NCBI RefSeq assembly: GCF_016097555.1
Contig: NC_054712.1
Coordinates: 49,320,187-49,384,186 of the forward strand
DNA from: Gigantopelta aegis
Lineage: Eukaryota; Mollusca; Gastropoda; Neomphalida; Peltospiridae
Length of the DNA: 64,000 nucleotides
Direction: 5' to 3'
Below the pieces are notes generated by a model, which had not been told where the DNA came from, did no database searches, and worked only from the letters and a program-made list of their open reading frames with translations. Shown piece after piece: positions 12,735 to 59,532 of this stretch. The first letter of the stretch is position 1; every line of letters begins with the position of its first letter. The position numbers and the translations under genes were made by a program.

Positions 12735-13024
12735 GTTTTGGTAAGCTGTGCAAGTCTTAGATTCTTTATGAGTGGTACGGACTAATGCTTTTAAGTGTAA
12801 GGCTTCAGATCAAGCGACGCGTCTCTGACGTCACGGACCTCGTGATTGCCCTGCTCATTAAAGATCGGCAATTTCCGCTAAGAGCTCGTATCTGGGGTTC
12901 TTTTATGGAGATATTTTAAGTAATTAATTTTTTATAAAAAATTTTTTTAGGTGATTCAATTTATAATTAATTGTACATGGTTGGTGCCAAATATGGTTTA
13001 CGTGACATGTACAATGCAGAAGTA

Positions 13025-13060
<36 letters not shown>

Positions 13061-13500
13061 ATAATAATTCGTCTTAGTATATAAAAAATACAAATGAATA
13101 TTATAAAGTAGATGTTTCCGAACACAGCCTGGCTAAGGTCACTTTCGACTGATAAGAAACAGCTGAAGTGTCACACGACCTCAACACACACTCACATATC
13201 TGCTTACATGATAAATAAGAAAAATAATCCATTCTAATAAGAAAATATATATCATAGTATGACACAATAGTCAAACACAAACATCGTTACTTGTTTGTGT
13301 TGCATCTTGTTCGTCAAATGTATCTGTTTAAAATTAATTAACGAGAACATTTTTGTTTTAGTAACTTTATTTCATAATTTTTTTTAATGAGTTGTTAAAA
13401 ATTAGTAAGTGTCGGACCGCAGTTAATAAACATATTTGCCTAACAACCTTTTGACTCTGCCTTGTACAAAGATACGATTTTGATATGGGTATACGGTTTT
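12735..13500. other. Intergenic AT-rich DNA with (A)n run
   Basis: No gene seen. A homopolymer A run followed by AAT repeats lies at about 13025-13069, possibly an old retroposon tail. Confidence 0.5.
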
Positions 13501-13937
13501 GTGTTTTAATAGTTTAACACCCAATAGCCGATGTATTTTTTTGTGTTGGGGTGTTGTTAAACATCTATTCTAATCTATTCTGTTCTATTGTGTTTCAAAG
13601 TTAATGATAAATTACAATTCTCGAAATTATGGTATAATCTACACTGAACAACAAAAGAAACGCAAACATTATTATTTGTTTTTTATTCACAATTATTCAG
13701 TGTGAGTCTCACTAGTGTTTGTGTCTGTTAAAATGATCAATGTCTTGTAAACCTTCAGGTCCTCTTCAACAGTCTGTTTACCGCTTTAATGTTATTATGA
13801 TTTGTTTTTTTAACATATACATTTTTCTTTTCTTTTGTGTGTTCGATCGATTTGTCATTTATTTAGATGGCTACATAGTCATCCTATCATATCAGAAATT
13901 TATTGGCCAGATTAACAGCTGTCACATTTATCACCAA

Positions 13938-14259
13938 GGGGCGAGATGTAGCCCAGTGGTAAAGCGCCCGCTTGATGCGCGGTCGGTCTGGGATCGATCC
14001 CCGTAGGTGGGTCCATTGGGCTATTTGTCGTTGCAGCCAGTGCACCACGACTGATATATTAAAAGTCGTGGTATGTGGTAGGCTCTCTGTGGGATGGTGC
14101 ATATATAAGATCCCTTACTGTTAATCGAAAAGAGTAGCCAATGAAGTGGCGACAGCGGGTTTCCTCTCTCAATATCTGTGTGGTCCTTAACCATATGTCT
14201 AACGCCATATAACCGTAAATAAAATGTGCTGAGTGCGTCGTTAAATAAAACATTTCCTT
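13938..14259 (+). repeat. SINE, family A, full length with 13-bp TSD
   Basis: Head GATGTAGCCCAGTGGTAAAG (A box) and GGGATCGATCCCC (B box), common body, tail GTTAAATAAAACATTTCCTT. Flanked by a perfect 13-bp target-site duplication CATTTATCACCAA at 13925-13937 and 14260-14272. The target is itself an older dispersed repeat (compare ATGTATCACCAATGACAGGA at about 48270). Confidence 0.96.
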
Positions 14260-14720
14260 CATTTATCACCAATGGCAGGAATGGTAGCATTAATTGTAGA
14301 ATGAAAAGTTGGATGCACTTCGAACTTTGACCCGGTAAGATACTATTTGGTGTACCGCTACCTTTAGTATGTCAACTGCCAGACAGCTCTGTCTTTAACA
14401 ATGATAAGCCATGGACACAGCGAATGACGAGGGTTGGTGATGCTGGCTCCTCGTCTGTATGCTAGCTGTGGTTGTAGACGTGGACACTCAAGAAGACGTC
14501 TATGTATCTATTCGAATAAAGACTTGACAAATGCATAGGTCATGGTTGGGGAGGTAGAAATATGACCCATGTTTTGTTTCTATTTTAATGTGTAAAGACT
14601 TCTCTATTAGCATTAATAAATAAAATGTTTCAGACGATTTAAATTTACTAGTAAGTATTTAGTAAGTCATGAATAAAAACTAAAAATTAAAACACTCAGA
14701 GTTGATCCCTTTATATCCAT

Positions 14721-15033
14721 GGGCCGGATGTAGCCTAGTGATAAAGTACTCTCCTGATACGCGGTCGGCCTGGGATCGATCCCCGTCAGTGGACCCATTG
14801 GGCTATTTCTCGTTACTGCCAGTGCACCACGACAGGAATATTTTAAGGCCGTGATATGTGCTATCCTGTCTGTGGGATGGTGCATACAAAAGATCCCTTG
14901 CTACTAATGGAAAAAAAATGTATTGGGTTTCCTCTCTAAGACTGTATGTCAAAATTACCAAATGTTTCACATCCAATAGCCGATGATTAATAAATCAGTG
15001 TGCCTTTGTGGCCTCATTAAACAAATCAAACGT
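14721..15033 (+). repeat. SINE, family C, with TSD
   Basis: tRNA-like head (GATGTAGCCTAGTGATAAAG, GGGATCGATCCCC) but a different 3' end: CATCCAATAGCCGATGATTA then CATTAAACAAATCAAAC. Direct repeats TTTATATCCAT at 14710-14720 and 15035-15045 mark the insertion. Confidence 0.92.
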
Positions 15034-15045
15034 TTTTATATCCAT

Positions 15046-15439
15046 TTGCGAGTTGCGTAGAAAAACACACTATGACCCTATTTAGTATTGAGGGTTCAAT
15101 CATGATTCTTGTTTGAAATTCAGTTGGAGAGAGGGGATCAAATGGATTTTACATTTAAACGGATATTTCAATTTTGATATCCGCTCAAAATCTATTTATA
15201 TTGAAACATTTTAATTGAGTTTTTGACATAATCTATGGTTCTTTATAAACCAAGTTTGTCTGGGCGTAGTTCGATATTTTTAAACCACTCATATTATACA
15301 AATGAGACAAGGCGGTATCTCAATATACCAACTGTGTGTTATCTGTCGATAAGATAACGACTCGACACACTGTGGACCCACTCGTTTTGAATGCCGGTTC
15401 CTTCAGTACAGCACTGACCAGAGAGGTACAGCTTTAACC
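15046..15439 (+). promoter_or_regulatory. Upstream region of the EGF-fibrinogen gene
   Basis: About 390 bp of repeat-poor sequence before the start codon. It contains a tight cluster of GATA-type sites at 15339-15357: TTATCT, CGATAA and AGATAA within 19 bp. No strong TATA box; a weak AATATA lies at about 15322. The start codon context AACCATGT has A at -3. Transcription start unknown. Use of GATA factors in blood cells is an inference from other animals. Confidence 0.4.
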
Positions 15440-48615
<33,176 letters not shown>

Positions 48616-48643
48616 AGAACTGTCTCCTAGGATACCGTGTGCA

Positions 48644-48649
48644 AATAAA
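48644..48649 (+). terminator. Polyadenylation signal AATAAA
   Basis: AATAAA 28 bp after the stop codon, with a second AAATAAATAAA at about 48683-48693. Either would give a very short 3' UTR. Confidence 0.7.
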
Positions 48650-49065
48650 TCATAATTTATGTATTTATGGTTTAGTGTCTTAAATAAATAAATTGATGTA
48701 GATGGACACATGACCGGTGGGTACCCCGATTACTCTGACGGTAAGAGAGCTAGACGGACATTTGGATAGTTTTAAATACTCTCTTACTGTCAGAGACCAA
48801 TCTATATAAATTATGCGCAATCGCTGCCTACTAAACGGTAGTCAAAGATTCCCGCTCTAATACAAGAACAATCCTATGTTTGACGTCAAATACCTTTACA
48901 TCGATAATTTTTGAGTTCCCTTATAAAAAACAAAACCACATATTGATCACTAATACACACACTACAGGAAGAAACCCGACAGCACCCCCCCCCCCCCCCC
49001 CCCACCATTTCAATAATGTTCCAGTTAAACACATATTTGCGGACGGGTTTCTTCCTGTAGAGTGT

Positions 49066-49342
49066 GGGCGGGATATAGCCCACTGGTAAAGCGTTCCCTT
49101 GATGCGCGATCGGTTTGGGATCGATCCCCGTCAGTGGGCCCATTGGGCTATTTCTCGCTCCAGCCAGTGCACCACGACTAGTATATCAAAGGCCGTGGTA
49201 TGTGTTATCCTGTCTGAGGGATGGTGTACGGCGACAACGGGTTTCCTCTCTCTATATGTCTGTGGTCCTTAAACATATGTCCGACGTCATATAACCGTAA
49301 TTAAAATGTGTTGAGTGCGTCGTTAAATAAAACATTTCCTTC
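49066..49342 (+). repeat. SINE, family A
   Basis: GGCGGGATATAGCCCACTGG head to AACATTTCCTTCC tail. Imperfect direct repeat CCTGTAGAGTGTG / CCTGTAGTGTGTG flanks it. A poly-C run (48985-49003) lies upstream. Confidence 0.93.
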
Positions 49343-49510
49343 CTGTAGTGTGTGTGGCTAAGAGGAATATCATTGTTTTTTAATGGGCCCCTGACTGTGG
49401 GTATCGTGGGTATCGTGGGTAATTAATATGACAGGTTTGCCAAAAATATTCTTATTAGAGGCTAAACCCAAAATAAATGTTAAATTATATTATCAAATAA
49501 TACAGTCTTT

Positions 49511-49822
49511 GGGGCGTGACGTAACCCAGTGGTAAAACGCTCGCTTGACGCACGGTCAGTCAGGGATCGATCCCCGTTGGTGGGCCAATTGGGTTATATC
49601 TCGTTTCAACCAGGGCACCACAACTGGTATATTAAATGCCGTGGTATGTGTTATCCTGTCAGCGGGACGGTGCATACAAAAGATCCCTTGCTACTAATGA
49701 TAAAAATGTAGCGGGTATCCTCTCTAAGATTATGTAAAAATTACTAAATGTTTTGACAGCGAATAGCCGATAATAAATAAAACAATGTGGTCTAGTGGTG
49801 TCGTTAAACGAAACACGTTAAT
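49511..49822 (+). repeat. SINE, family C
   Basis: GGGGCGTGACGTAACCCAGT head, GGGATCGATCCCCGTTGG B box, tail GTGTCGTTAAACGAAACACG. Confidence 0.9.
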
Positions 49823-49967
49823 CTACTGACTAGACAATACACCTAGACAATATAGGGAATGGGAACTCTATTTACGTGCCCATATCCACAGAAGTTCAGG
49901 CACGCCCACCCCGGACTTAGCCTCTGACTTCGCCAGTGACCAATTCCGGGGCAATATAGGCCAAATT

Positions 49968-50071
49968 TACGAAGCCTGTTTTTCTTAAACACATGAAAAT
50001 AGAGCATTGTAAACGGTTATAGTTACACGCATGTATAACATAAACAGGCTTAGTAAATTTGGCCCTATATC
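49968..50071. repeat. Small palindromic element, GGGCCAAATTTAC family
   Basis: GGCCAAATTTACGAAGCCTG on the left is mirrored by CAGGCTTAGTAAATTTGGCC on the right. Confidence 0.85.
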
Positions 50072-52078
<2,007 letters not shown>

Positions 52079-52852
52079 GTGTATAGGTTCTGCACCACAG
52101 TCCCTGTTAACGTGACGACATACTCAAGTATATTGTATAGGTTCTGCACCACAGTCCCTGTTAACGTGACGACATACTCAAGTATATTGTATAGGTTCTG
52201 CACCACAGTCCCTGTTAACGTGACGACATACTCAAGTATATTGTATAGGTTCTGCACCACAGTCCCTGTTAACGTGACGACATACTCAAGTATATTGTAT
52301 AGGTTCTGCACCACAGTCCCTGTTAACGTGACGACATAGGTTCTGCACCACAGTCTGTTAAACGTAGTATTGTATAGGTTCTGCACCACAGTCCCTGTTA
52401 ACGTGACGACATACTCAAGTATATTGTATAGGTTCTGCACCACAGTCCCTGTTAACGTGACGACACACAAGTATATTGTACTGCACCACAGTCCCTGTTA
52501 CGTGACGACACACTCAAGTATATTGTATAGGTTCTGCACCACAGTCCCTGTTAACGTGACGACACACTCAAGTATATTGTATAGGTTCTGCACCACAGTC
52601 CCTGTTAACGTGACGACATACTCAAGTATATTGTATAGGTTCTGCACCACAGTCCCTGTTAACGTGACGACATACTCAAGTATATTGTATAGGTTCTGCA
52701 CCACAGTCCCTGTTAACGTGACGACATACTCAAGTATATTGTATAGGTTCTGCACCACAGTCCCTGTTAACGTGACGACATACTCAAGTATATTGTATAG
52801 GTTCTGCACCACAGTCCCTGTTAACGTGACGACATACTCAAGTATATTGTAA
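52079..52852. repeat. 54-bp tandem array
   Basis: About 14 units of GTATAGGTTCTGCACCACAG plus TCCCTGTTAACGTGACGACA and TACTCAAGTATATT. Units at about 52335-52375 and 52465-52510 have internal deletions. The period is a multiple of three, so 18-residue-repeat frames stay open on both strands without being genes. Confidence 0.96.
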
Positions 52853-52854
52853 AC

Positions 52855-53186
52855 AGGAAGGAAGGACATGTTTTATTTAACGACGCACTCAACACATTTT
52901 ATTTACGCTTATATGGCGTCAGACTTATGGTTAAGGACCACACAGATATTGAGAGAGGAAACCCGCTGTCGCCACTTCATGAGCTACTCGTTTCGATTAG
53001 CAGCAAGGGATCTTTTATATGCAACATCCCACAGACAGGGTAGTACATACCACTGCCTTTGTTACTCTAGTTGTGGAGCACTGGCTGTAATGAGAAATAG
53101 CCCAATGGGTCCACCGACGGGAATCGATCCTAGACCAACCGCGCATCAAGCGAACGCTTTACCACTGGGCTACGTCCCGCTCCCCC
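52855..53186 (-). repeat. SINE, family A
   Basis: GGAAGGAAGGACATGTTTTA tail side, GGATCTTTTATATGCAACAT body, GGGCTACGTCCCGC head end. Joined to the right edge of the 54-bp array. Confidence 0.93.
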
Positions 53187-53297
53187 CTCCCCCCCTTGTA
53201 AATAGCTTTATTATCCATTAAAGACTTTTGTAGGAGATATCGCTGGCACTATAATTTGCGATATCTCCTGCGATGTTCTCCTTAGGAGAACCATTTC

Positions 53298-53513
53298 CCG
53301 CTCTAGTCAGCGCACCACGACTGGTATACCAAAGGCCGTGGTATGTGCTATCCTGTGTCTGGGATAAAAGATCTCTTGCTACTAATGGCAAAATGTAGCG
53401 GGTTTCCTCTCTAACACTACATCTGAAAATTACCAAAAGTTTGACATCAAAAAGCCGATGATTAATAAATCAATGTGCTCAAGTGGTGTCGTTAAATAAA
53501 ACAAACTTTCCTT
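53298..53513 (+). repeat. SINE, family C, 5'-truncated
   Basis: Starts in the body (CAGCGCACCACGACTGGTAT) and ends GGTGTCGTTAAATAAAACAA. The GGAGATATCGC segment occurs on both sides (53232-53242 and 53515-53525). Confidence 0.85.
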
Positions 53514-54816
53514 AGGAGATATCGCTTCTTATAATCTAGATTGGCCAGATTTTAATCACTGCATTCTAATTAAGTCAATTATCAGGAACTACTTTTTGCT
53601 TTCATCTCACCTAAAAAATGGCTGCCATTCAGGTATTTCAAGCTGGGTTTGCAACCGTTTTAAATTATATAGATAATGGAGTTTACACTGTACAACTTGA
53701 TGGAACTGACCACATCTTCCATGTGCAAAGCCACAGATTAAGGTTAGTGCAGCCTCCACAGTCACTGACAGCCGGCAGTCATCAGACGTCACCAAGGAGT
53801 GGAAGGTTTGTTGACGTTGACAACGATGAATTTATTGACGTTGACAACGATGAATTTATTGACGTTGACAACGATGATATCGAAAGAACAACTGAAAAAC
53901 GTTAGGAGACATATAAACATTTCAAAAATATCTGCAAACGCAAATTGAAACCAGATATATACACGATATCCCACCTAAAGACCTAAATATTTTGGTGTGT
54001 AAATTAATTCTGACCATACGCAAAAAGAACGGAGATGAATTTGAACCGAATTCAATACGTTCTTTTTTCAATTCCATAGACAGACACTTACTAAGACACA
54101 ATTACGGATATTCACTCAACCGTAGCATTAAATTGAGCAAAGCCTGATAAGTATTGACGGCAAAACAAAAGGAGCTTAAACAAAAGGGGAAAGGAAACTT
54201 ACCAAACCGATCTCAGACGATATCTGTTTCCGAAGTCGACAAATTGTATGACGCTGGCCAACTCTGTTCTTCTACGCCTGGCGCTATTGTGAATACATTG
54301 TGGTTTAACAATACGGTCCATTTTGGGTTGAGGGGTTCACATGAACACAGAAAAATGGCCTGGGGAGACATTGAATTAAAAACAGATACCAGTGGCATCG
54401 AGTATCTTGAATTTAACGCGCGCCACTTGATGTCCGCCATGTCACTCCGAAAATGTGGGCAACGCCTATAAATCTCTCACTTCGGCCTGTTGCAGTATAC
54501 AAATTGTACAAGTCTTTACAACCAGTTGATTATTGTTCCCTGAAAACCCATTCTATCTGTCTTGTACAACAATAAAAACAAGTTCTCTACCGGTTTTACA
54601 GTGGTTTAAACGTAGTCCGGTTGGCGTAAACAAACTTGAATCGATCATGAAGCGTATGACAGTGGCGGCAAACATGTCTTCCCACAAAACACTCACTAAT
54701 CATAGTGCTCGCAAACACCTTGTTCAGACATAGATTCCAATATTCCAGCAATAAAAATACAACAAATCAGCGGACACAAAAATATTAGCAGTATTAACAA
54801 CTACTCTCACATAAAT

Positions 54817-55267
54817 GGCCTCAGATTACAGTTATCTTCCCATTTGGTTGTCCAAAATCTGGAAATTTGACCGCGCAAGCAGTCTGCTGTTTGACTGTGA
54901 TTATTTCATGGCAGACAGCTATGAAGTGGCAACTGTTTGACTGAAGTGACAGGGGATAGCATGTAGTTTGTAAACATGTGTAACTTGCTGACATTGAAGA
55001 CTTGTTTGTGGTAATTTCGGCCCATGCAAAAGTAGTGCTTTTTGTGTAAAATGGGTGTACTCCGGCCTGGTTTAGAGGGTGTGTCTGTTTAAACCAATAT
55101 GCTGGGAGAAAGAGCTGGACAACAGGGGTTGTCCCTTTCAGGGTATGTGTCCCCCATGCTAGCAAAGGTACATACAAAACTTCACGGGCCTGCTGATATT
55201 AATAAAAATGTTATAGCCACTAAGGCTATATAGAAACATATAGCGAAATTAATTGTGGTCTGAGGCC
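54817..55267. mobile_element. 451-bp repeat element, copy 2, inside the Crypton
   Basis: GGCCTCAGATTACAG at the left and GTGGTCTGAGGCC at the right. Homologous to 42901-43342. It follows directly after the catalytic Tyr segment of the recombinase, whose C-terminal region resumes beyond it. Minus-strand frame open for 118 codons (54821-55177), parallel to the frame in copy 1. Confidence 0.75.
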
Positions 55268-55526
55268 TGATATGAGGATCAACACCCACAAATATCGTCC
55301 ATTTTATCTGGGTCACGGCCATTACAGCGAGCCACGTCTGAAGCCCAGACACTGTCTCAAAGTTCGAATGAGTTGCGTCGATCGGCATTTTCAAACGTGT
55401 TATTTTCCATCGAACAAAATTCACAGATGCACCAAACGGCAAATAATTTCTCCATGTCGACGACTGACTCGTTTTGAATCAGTTTTTGGCTCCAGCAATA
55501 TTTCTGGAGAAAGTTTCATTGTAACA

Positions 55527-55926
55527 AAAGTAAAGTTTGTTTTATTTAACGACGCCACTAGAGCACATTGATTTTTTATCTTATCATCGGCTATTGGACG
55601 TCAAACATATGGTCATTCTGACACTGTTTTTTTTAGAGGAAACCCGCTGTCGCCACATAGGCTACTCTTTTACGACAGGCAGCAAGGGATCTTTTATTTG
55701 CGCTTCACACAGGCAGGATAGCACAAACCATGGAATTTGTAGAACCAGTTTATGGATCACTGGTCGGTGCAAGTGGTTTACACCTACCCACTGAGCCTTG
55801 CGGAGCACTCACTCGGGGTTTGGAGTCCGTATCTGGATTAAAAATCCCATGCCTCGACTGGGATCCGAACTCAGTACCTACCAGCCAGTAGACCGATGGC
55901 CTAACCACGACGCCACCGAGGCCGGT
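55527..55926 (-). repeat. SINE, family B head with family C tail, inside the Crypton
   Basis: GTAAAGTTTGTTTTATTTAA tail side (family C type), GGTGCAAGTGGTTTACACCT body and GGCCTAACCACGACGCCACC head (family B). A chimaeric SINE. It splits the recombinase 3' end between GAAAGTTTCATTGTAACA and CAACGTAACAGTTCAC. Confidence 0.88.
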
Positions 55927-56324
55927 CAACGTAACAGTTCACAACCATTTCCATACCACAGCTCGTCGCAGATCTGCTGTCTTAGACAGTGACAGTGATT
56001 AAAATATTCTCACACGTAGTTTTCCAACGGACAACCGTTATATTCTCCGTCAATTTTATCGTATGTTCCTGAACATTCCAAACGGTGTTTTTGTTCTGTT
56101 TTGTTCTTGTTCACTGGCAGTAGTGTCATGGAGTTACAATATTTTTGAACTTTTTTTTCCCTGCGAAATAAGATGTCAATGGTTCATGTGTTGTTTGTCT
56201 TCATTAAAATAAATGTGTTAGTTGTGTATTACTGCGCCCGCTAACATTCCATAGGTTTCAAAGAAATTATTTACAATTGTCGAAAATGAAAAGAGTAATA
56301 ATGAATGATACAAAATACCCCCCT

Positions 56325-56458
56325 CCCTCGTGTCTTGTGATATCATAATTTATCAGCACTCGTTGATAAAAGTATAAAAATCCTCGGGAAGCCTCGGATT
56401 TTATACTTTTATCAACTCGTGCTGATAAATTATGATATAACAAGACACTCGGGGAGTA
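56325..56458. repeat. Fold-back palindrome, about 130 bp
   Basis: ATCATAATTTATCAGCACTC on the left and GAGT/GTGCTGATAAATTATGAT on the right; the centre is CCTCGGGAAGCCTCGG. Arms almost perfect, so probably recent. Confidence 0.92.
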
Positions 56459-56804
56459 TCCTCTATGAAACCTGGATTTGCAAGTGAACAGTGAGAAAAA
56501 ATAAAATAATCACCTGGCATTCAACAAAACCAGGACACTCATAACATCAGGGTTGAACTGACAAGCCTTCCAGTGTACTCGTTGTGTCTTAACTAGATAT
56601 TCCACCGTCCTCACTTGATGGTGGCTGGTACCCCTGTAAGGAAAACAGAATCTCGACGAGTACTAGAGTATTCAGGCACGGGCCGAGTCCAGCAATACTT
56701 GTGTCTGTTCACAGGACTAGAGTACCCGTGCAAGGAAGAGCAACCTCATTTAATTATATTTTTATGTCATTGTGTCACATGCTTGCCGTCGGGTACATTA
56801 TAGG

Positions 56805-56975
56805 CAGTGGCGTAGGAAGGTGCTAAAAATGGGGTGGGGTGGGGGGACACTTTTATATTTACAAACGTTTACACTATTATAAAGCAAATATAAAGCAAAC
56901 TATCTGAAAAGTGTGTGTGTGTGTGGGGGGGGGGGGGGGACATGCCCCCCTTGCCCCACGCTTCCTACGCCAGTG
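56805..56975. repeat. Short inverted-repeat element, 5-bp TSD (ATAGG)
   Basis: CAGTGGCGTAGGAAG at the left, CTTCCTACGCCAGTG at the right. ATAGG duplicated at 56800-56804 and 56976-56980. Contains TG and G runs. Confidence 0.9.
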
Positions 56976-56980
56976 ATAGG

Positions 56981-57340
56981 ACTATAAGACGTGGAAGGAA
57001 AATTAAAGTTGAATGTGTGGAATGCAGTATAATGACATGATTTGGCATCCGTGTTCAGCGATGGAATTAAGATGCATAAATAGAGAAAAATACATGACAG
57101 TACGATTACCCCATCTCTGGTTAAAATGGCAAAGAATATTTACAAAACTACTATTCGAAAAACAATAGGATCCTTCCGGACCTAACCTGAACGATTCGAT
57201 CAGGAAATCCTCAGCAGTGGATAGCTAAAACGTGTTATCGCTGATTTCCGATTTCGTTTCCGACAATCTTCGCGGTGTTCCGCCAGAATACATTACTACC
57301 ACTAGTATCAGGTTCATGAGGTTAATTACATATTGATTTA
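56981..57340. other. Intergenic, nothing recognised
   Basis: No gene or element recognised. Confidence 0.4.
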
Positions 57341-58610
57341 ATGATCGACTAAACCAGTATAGTTAAACCACTTTAAGCTGTATGACCCAGAGTTGTAGTA
57401 TTTTCCGGTTATGTTGAACTGACTAAACCAGTATAGTTAAACCAGTTTAAGATGTACGACCCCAAGTTGTAGTATTTTTCGGTTATGTTGAACTGACTAA
57501 ACCAGTATAGTTAAATCAGTTTAAGATGTACGACCCCAAGTTGTAGTATTTCCTGGTTAGGTTGAACTGACTAAACCAGTATAGTTAAATCAGTTTAAGA
57601 TGTACGACCCCAAGTTGTAGTATTTCCTGGTTAGGTTGAACTGACTAAACCAGTATAGTTAAATCAGTTTAAGATGTACGACCCCAAGTTGTAGTATTTC
57701 CTGGTTAGGTTGAACTGACTAAACCAGTATAGTTAAATCAGTTTAAGATGTACGACCCCAAGTTGTAGTATTTCCTGGTTAGGTTGAACTGACTAAACCA
57801 GTATAGTTAATCCAGTTTAAGATGTACGACCCAAAGTTGTAGTATTTCCTGGTTATGTTGAACTGACTAAACCAGTATAGTTAAATCAGTTTAAGATGTA
57901 CGACCCCAAGTTGTAGTATTTCCTGGTTATGTTGAACTGACTAAACCAGTATAGTTAAATCAGTTTATGACCCAGAGTGTAGTATTTCCCTGTTAGTTTG
58001 GACTGACTAAACCAGCATAGTTAAATCAGTTTATGACCCAGAGTGTAGTATTTCCCTGTTAGGTTGGACTGACTAAACCAGCATAGTTAAATCAGTTTAT
58101 GACCCAGTGTAGTATTTCCCGGTTAGGTTGGACTGACTAAACCAGCATAGTTAAATCAGTTTATGACCCAGTGTAGTATTTCCCTGTTAGGATGGACTGA
58201 CTAAACCAGCATAGTTAAACCAGTTTATGACCCAGAGTGTAGTATTTCCCGGTTAGGTTGGACTGACTAAACCAGCATAGTTAAATCAGTTTATGACCCA
58301 GTGTAGTATTTCCCTGTTAGGTTGGACTGACTAAACCAGTATAGTTAAACCAGTTTATGACCCAGAGTGTAGTATTTCCCGGTTAGGTTGGACTGACTAA
58401 ACCAGCATAGTTAAATCAGTTTATGACCCAGAGTGTAGTATTTCCCTGTTAGGTTGGACTGACTAAACTAGTATAGTTAAACCAGTTTATGACCCAGAGT
58501 GTAGTATTTCCCGGTTCGGTTGGACTGACTAAACCAGTATAGTTAAACCAGTTTAAGTCGTACAACCCATAGACGTTACGTGGAACTGACTAAACCAGTA
58601 TACATGTAGT
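57341..58610 (-). repeat. Inverted copy of the intron 10 minisatellite
   Basis: About 18 units of ACTGACTAAACCAGTATAGT plus TAAACCAGTTTA and GTAGTATTTCCCGGTTAGGT. Reverse-complemented, these give the intron 10 unit (ACTATACTGGTTTAGTCAGT). The left half has units of about 74 bp with GATGTACGACCCCAAGTTG, the right half about 60 bp with TTATGACCCAGAGTG. No exon 10 donor is seen here. Confidence 0.95.
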
Positions 58611-58709
58611 TAAATATTTACGAATCGTTTTACAATAAACAAACCGTAGCTTACAAAATTAATATTTTGTTAGCGTAATTAAATGGGCAAGAAAAATAAT
58701 CAATCACCG

Positions 58710-58765
<56 letters not shown>

Positions 58766-59068
58766 TTCTAACGAGAAAAAACCCAGAGGCAAATGGATTC
58801 ATCGAGAAGGTTGAATCATCCGACAACAGTTCCTTTGATGTGTTTGTTTCTAAAAGAAGATGTTTTGTACAATTTATGTTTGTTCCACTGCTATTATTGG
58901 TTTGAAAACAGTCTTCAATCTAATACTGATTTTCGCATAGCGAAGCTCATTAAAACAAGTTAAAACCCCCCATTGTTTTATTGTTGAATAACGGGATATG
59001 CATGCATGATATAAATATTTGACTGTGTATGTTTATTTGCCACTCTGACCTTACATCATACTGTATTA
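58611..59068. other. Intergenic with (TG)n tract
   Basis: (TG)n at 58712-58763. The frame that runs through it has no recognised features. Confidence 0.5.
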
Positions 59069-59366
59069 AAAGAAAGAAGTGTTTTATTTAACGACGCACT
59101 AAACACATTTTATTTACGGTTATATGGCGTCAGCCATATGGTTAAGGACCACACAGATACTGAGAGAGGAAACCACTTCATGGGCTACTCTTTTCGATTA
59201 GCAGCAATGGATCTTTTATATGCACCATCCCACAGACAGTGTAGTACACACCACGGCCTTTGATATACCAGTCGTGGTGCACAGGCTGGAACGAGAAAAG
59301 CCCAATGGGCCTACACCGACCGCGCATCGAGCGAGAGCTTTACCACTGGGCTATATCCCGCCCCTA
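59069..59366 (-). repeat. SINE, family A, with TSD
   Basis: AAGAAAGAAGTGTTTTATTT to GGGCTATATCCCGCCCC. Direct repeats ATACTGTATTA at 59058-59068 and 59367-59377. Confidence 0.95.
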
Positions 59367-59532
59367 ATACTGTATTAGTTATACCACGTAGACTTAATTG
59401 ATTTCTCCTTTTATTATGTGAACACAGAATATTCTATAACATGAATTATATTAGAAAATATTGGCATTAAACTGATAAAAAAATTATCCTTGAAATAATA
59501 ATAGTGAGATTGACTTGTAAGTATAATAACCA

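Larger units (their letters stand above)
53618..56002 (+). pseudogene. Crypton-type tyrosine recombinase, disrupted
   Basis: N-terminal frame MAAIQVFQAGFATVLNY (53618-53905) has an Asp-rich DVDNDEFI repeat. A second frame at about 53943-54145 reads DIPPKDLNILVCK and SFFNSIDRHLLRHNYGYS. A third (54154-54471) reads QKELKQKGKGN and TLWFNNTVHFGLRGSHEHR with the box I Arg. A fourth (54533-54733) holds LTNHSARKHLVQ, the His-x-x-Arg box. A fifth reads QISGHKNISS and NNYSHIN with the catalytic Tyr (to about 54816). This is the recombinase fold with DUF3504-like features seen in Cryptons and host proteins derived from them. A C-terminal part continues at 55272-55526, reading SSNISGESFIVTK, and after a SINE at 55927-56002, ending ARRRSAVLDSDSD and stop. 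At least four frameshifts and two insertions make it dead. Confidence 0.8.

Noticed and set aside
13938..14010. Functional tRNA gene
   Set aside because: A and B boxes belong to SINE heads repeated many times with linked bodies and tails; the cloverleaf is not complete.
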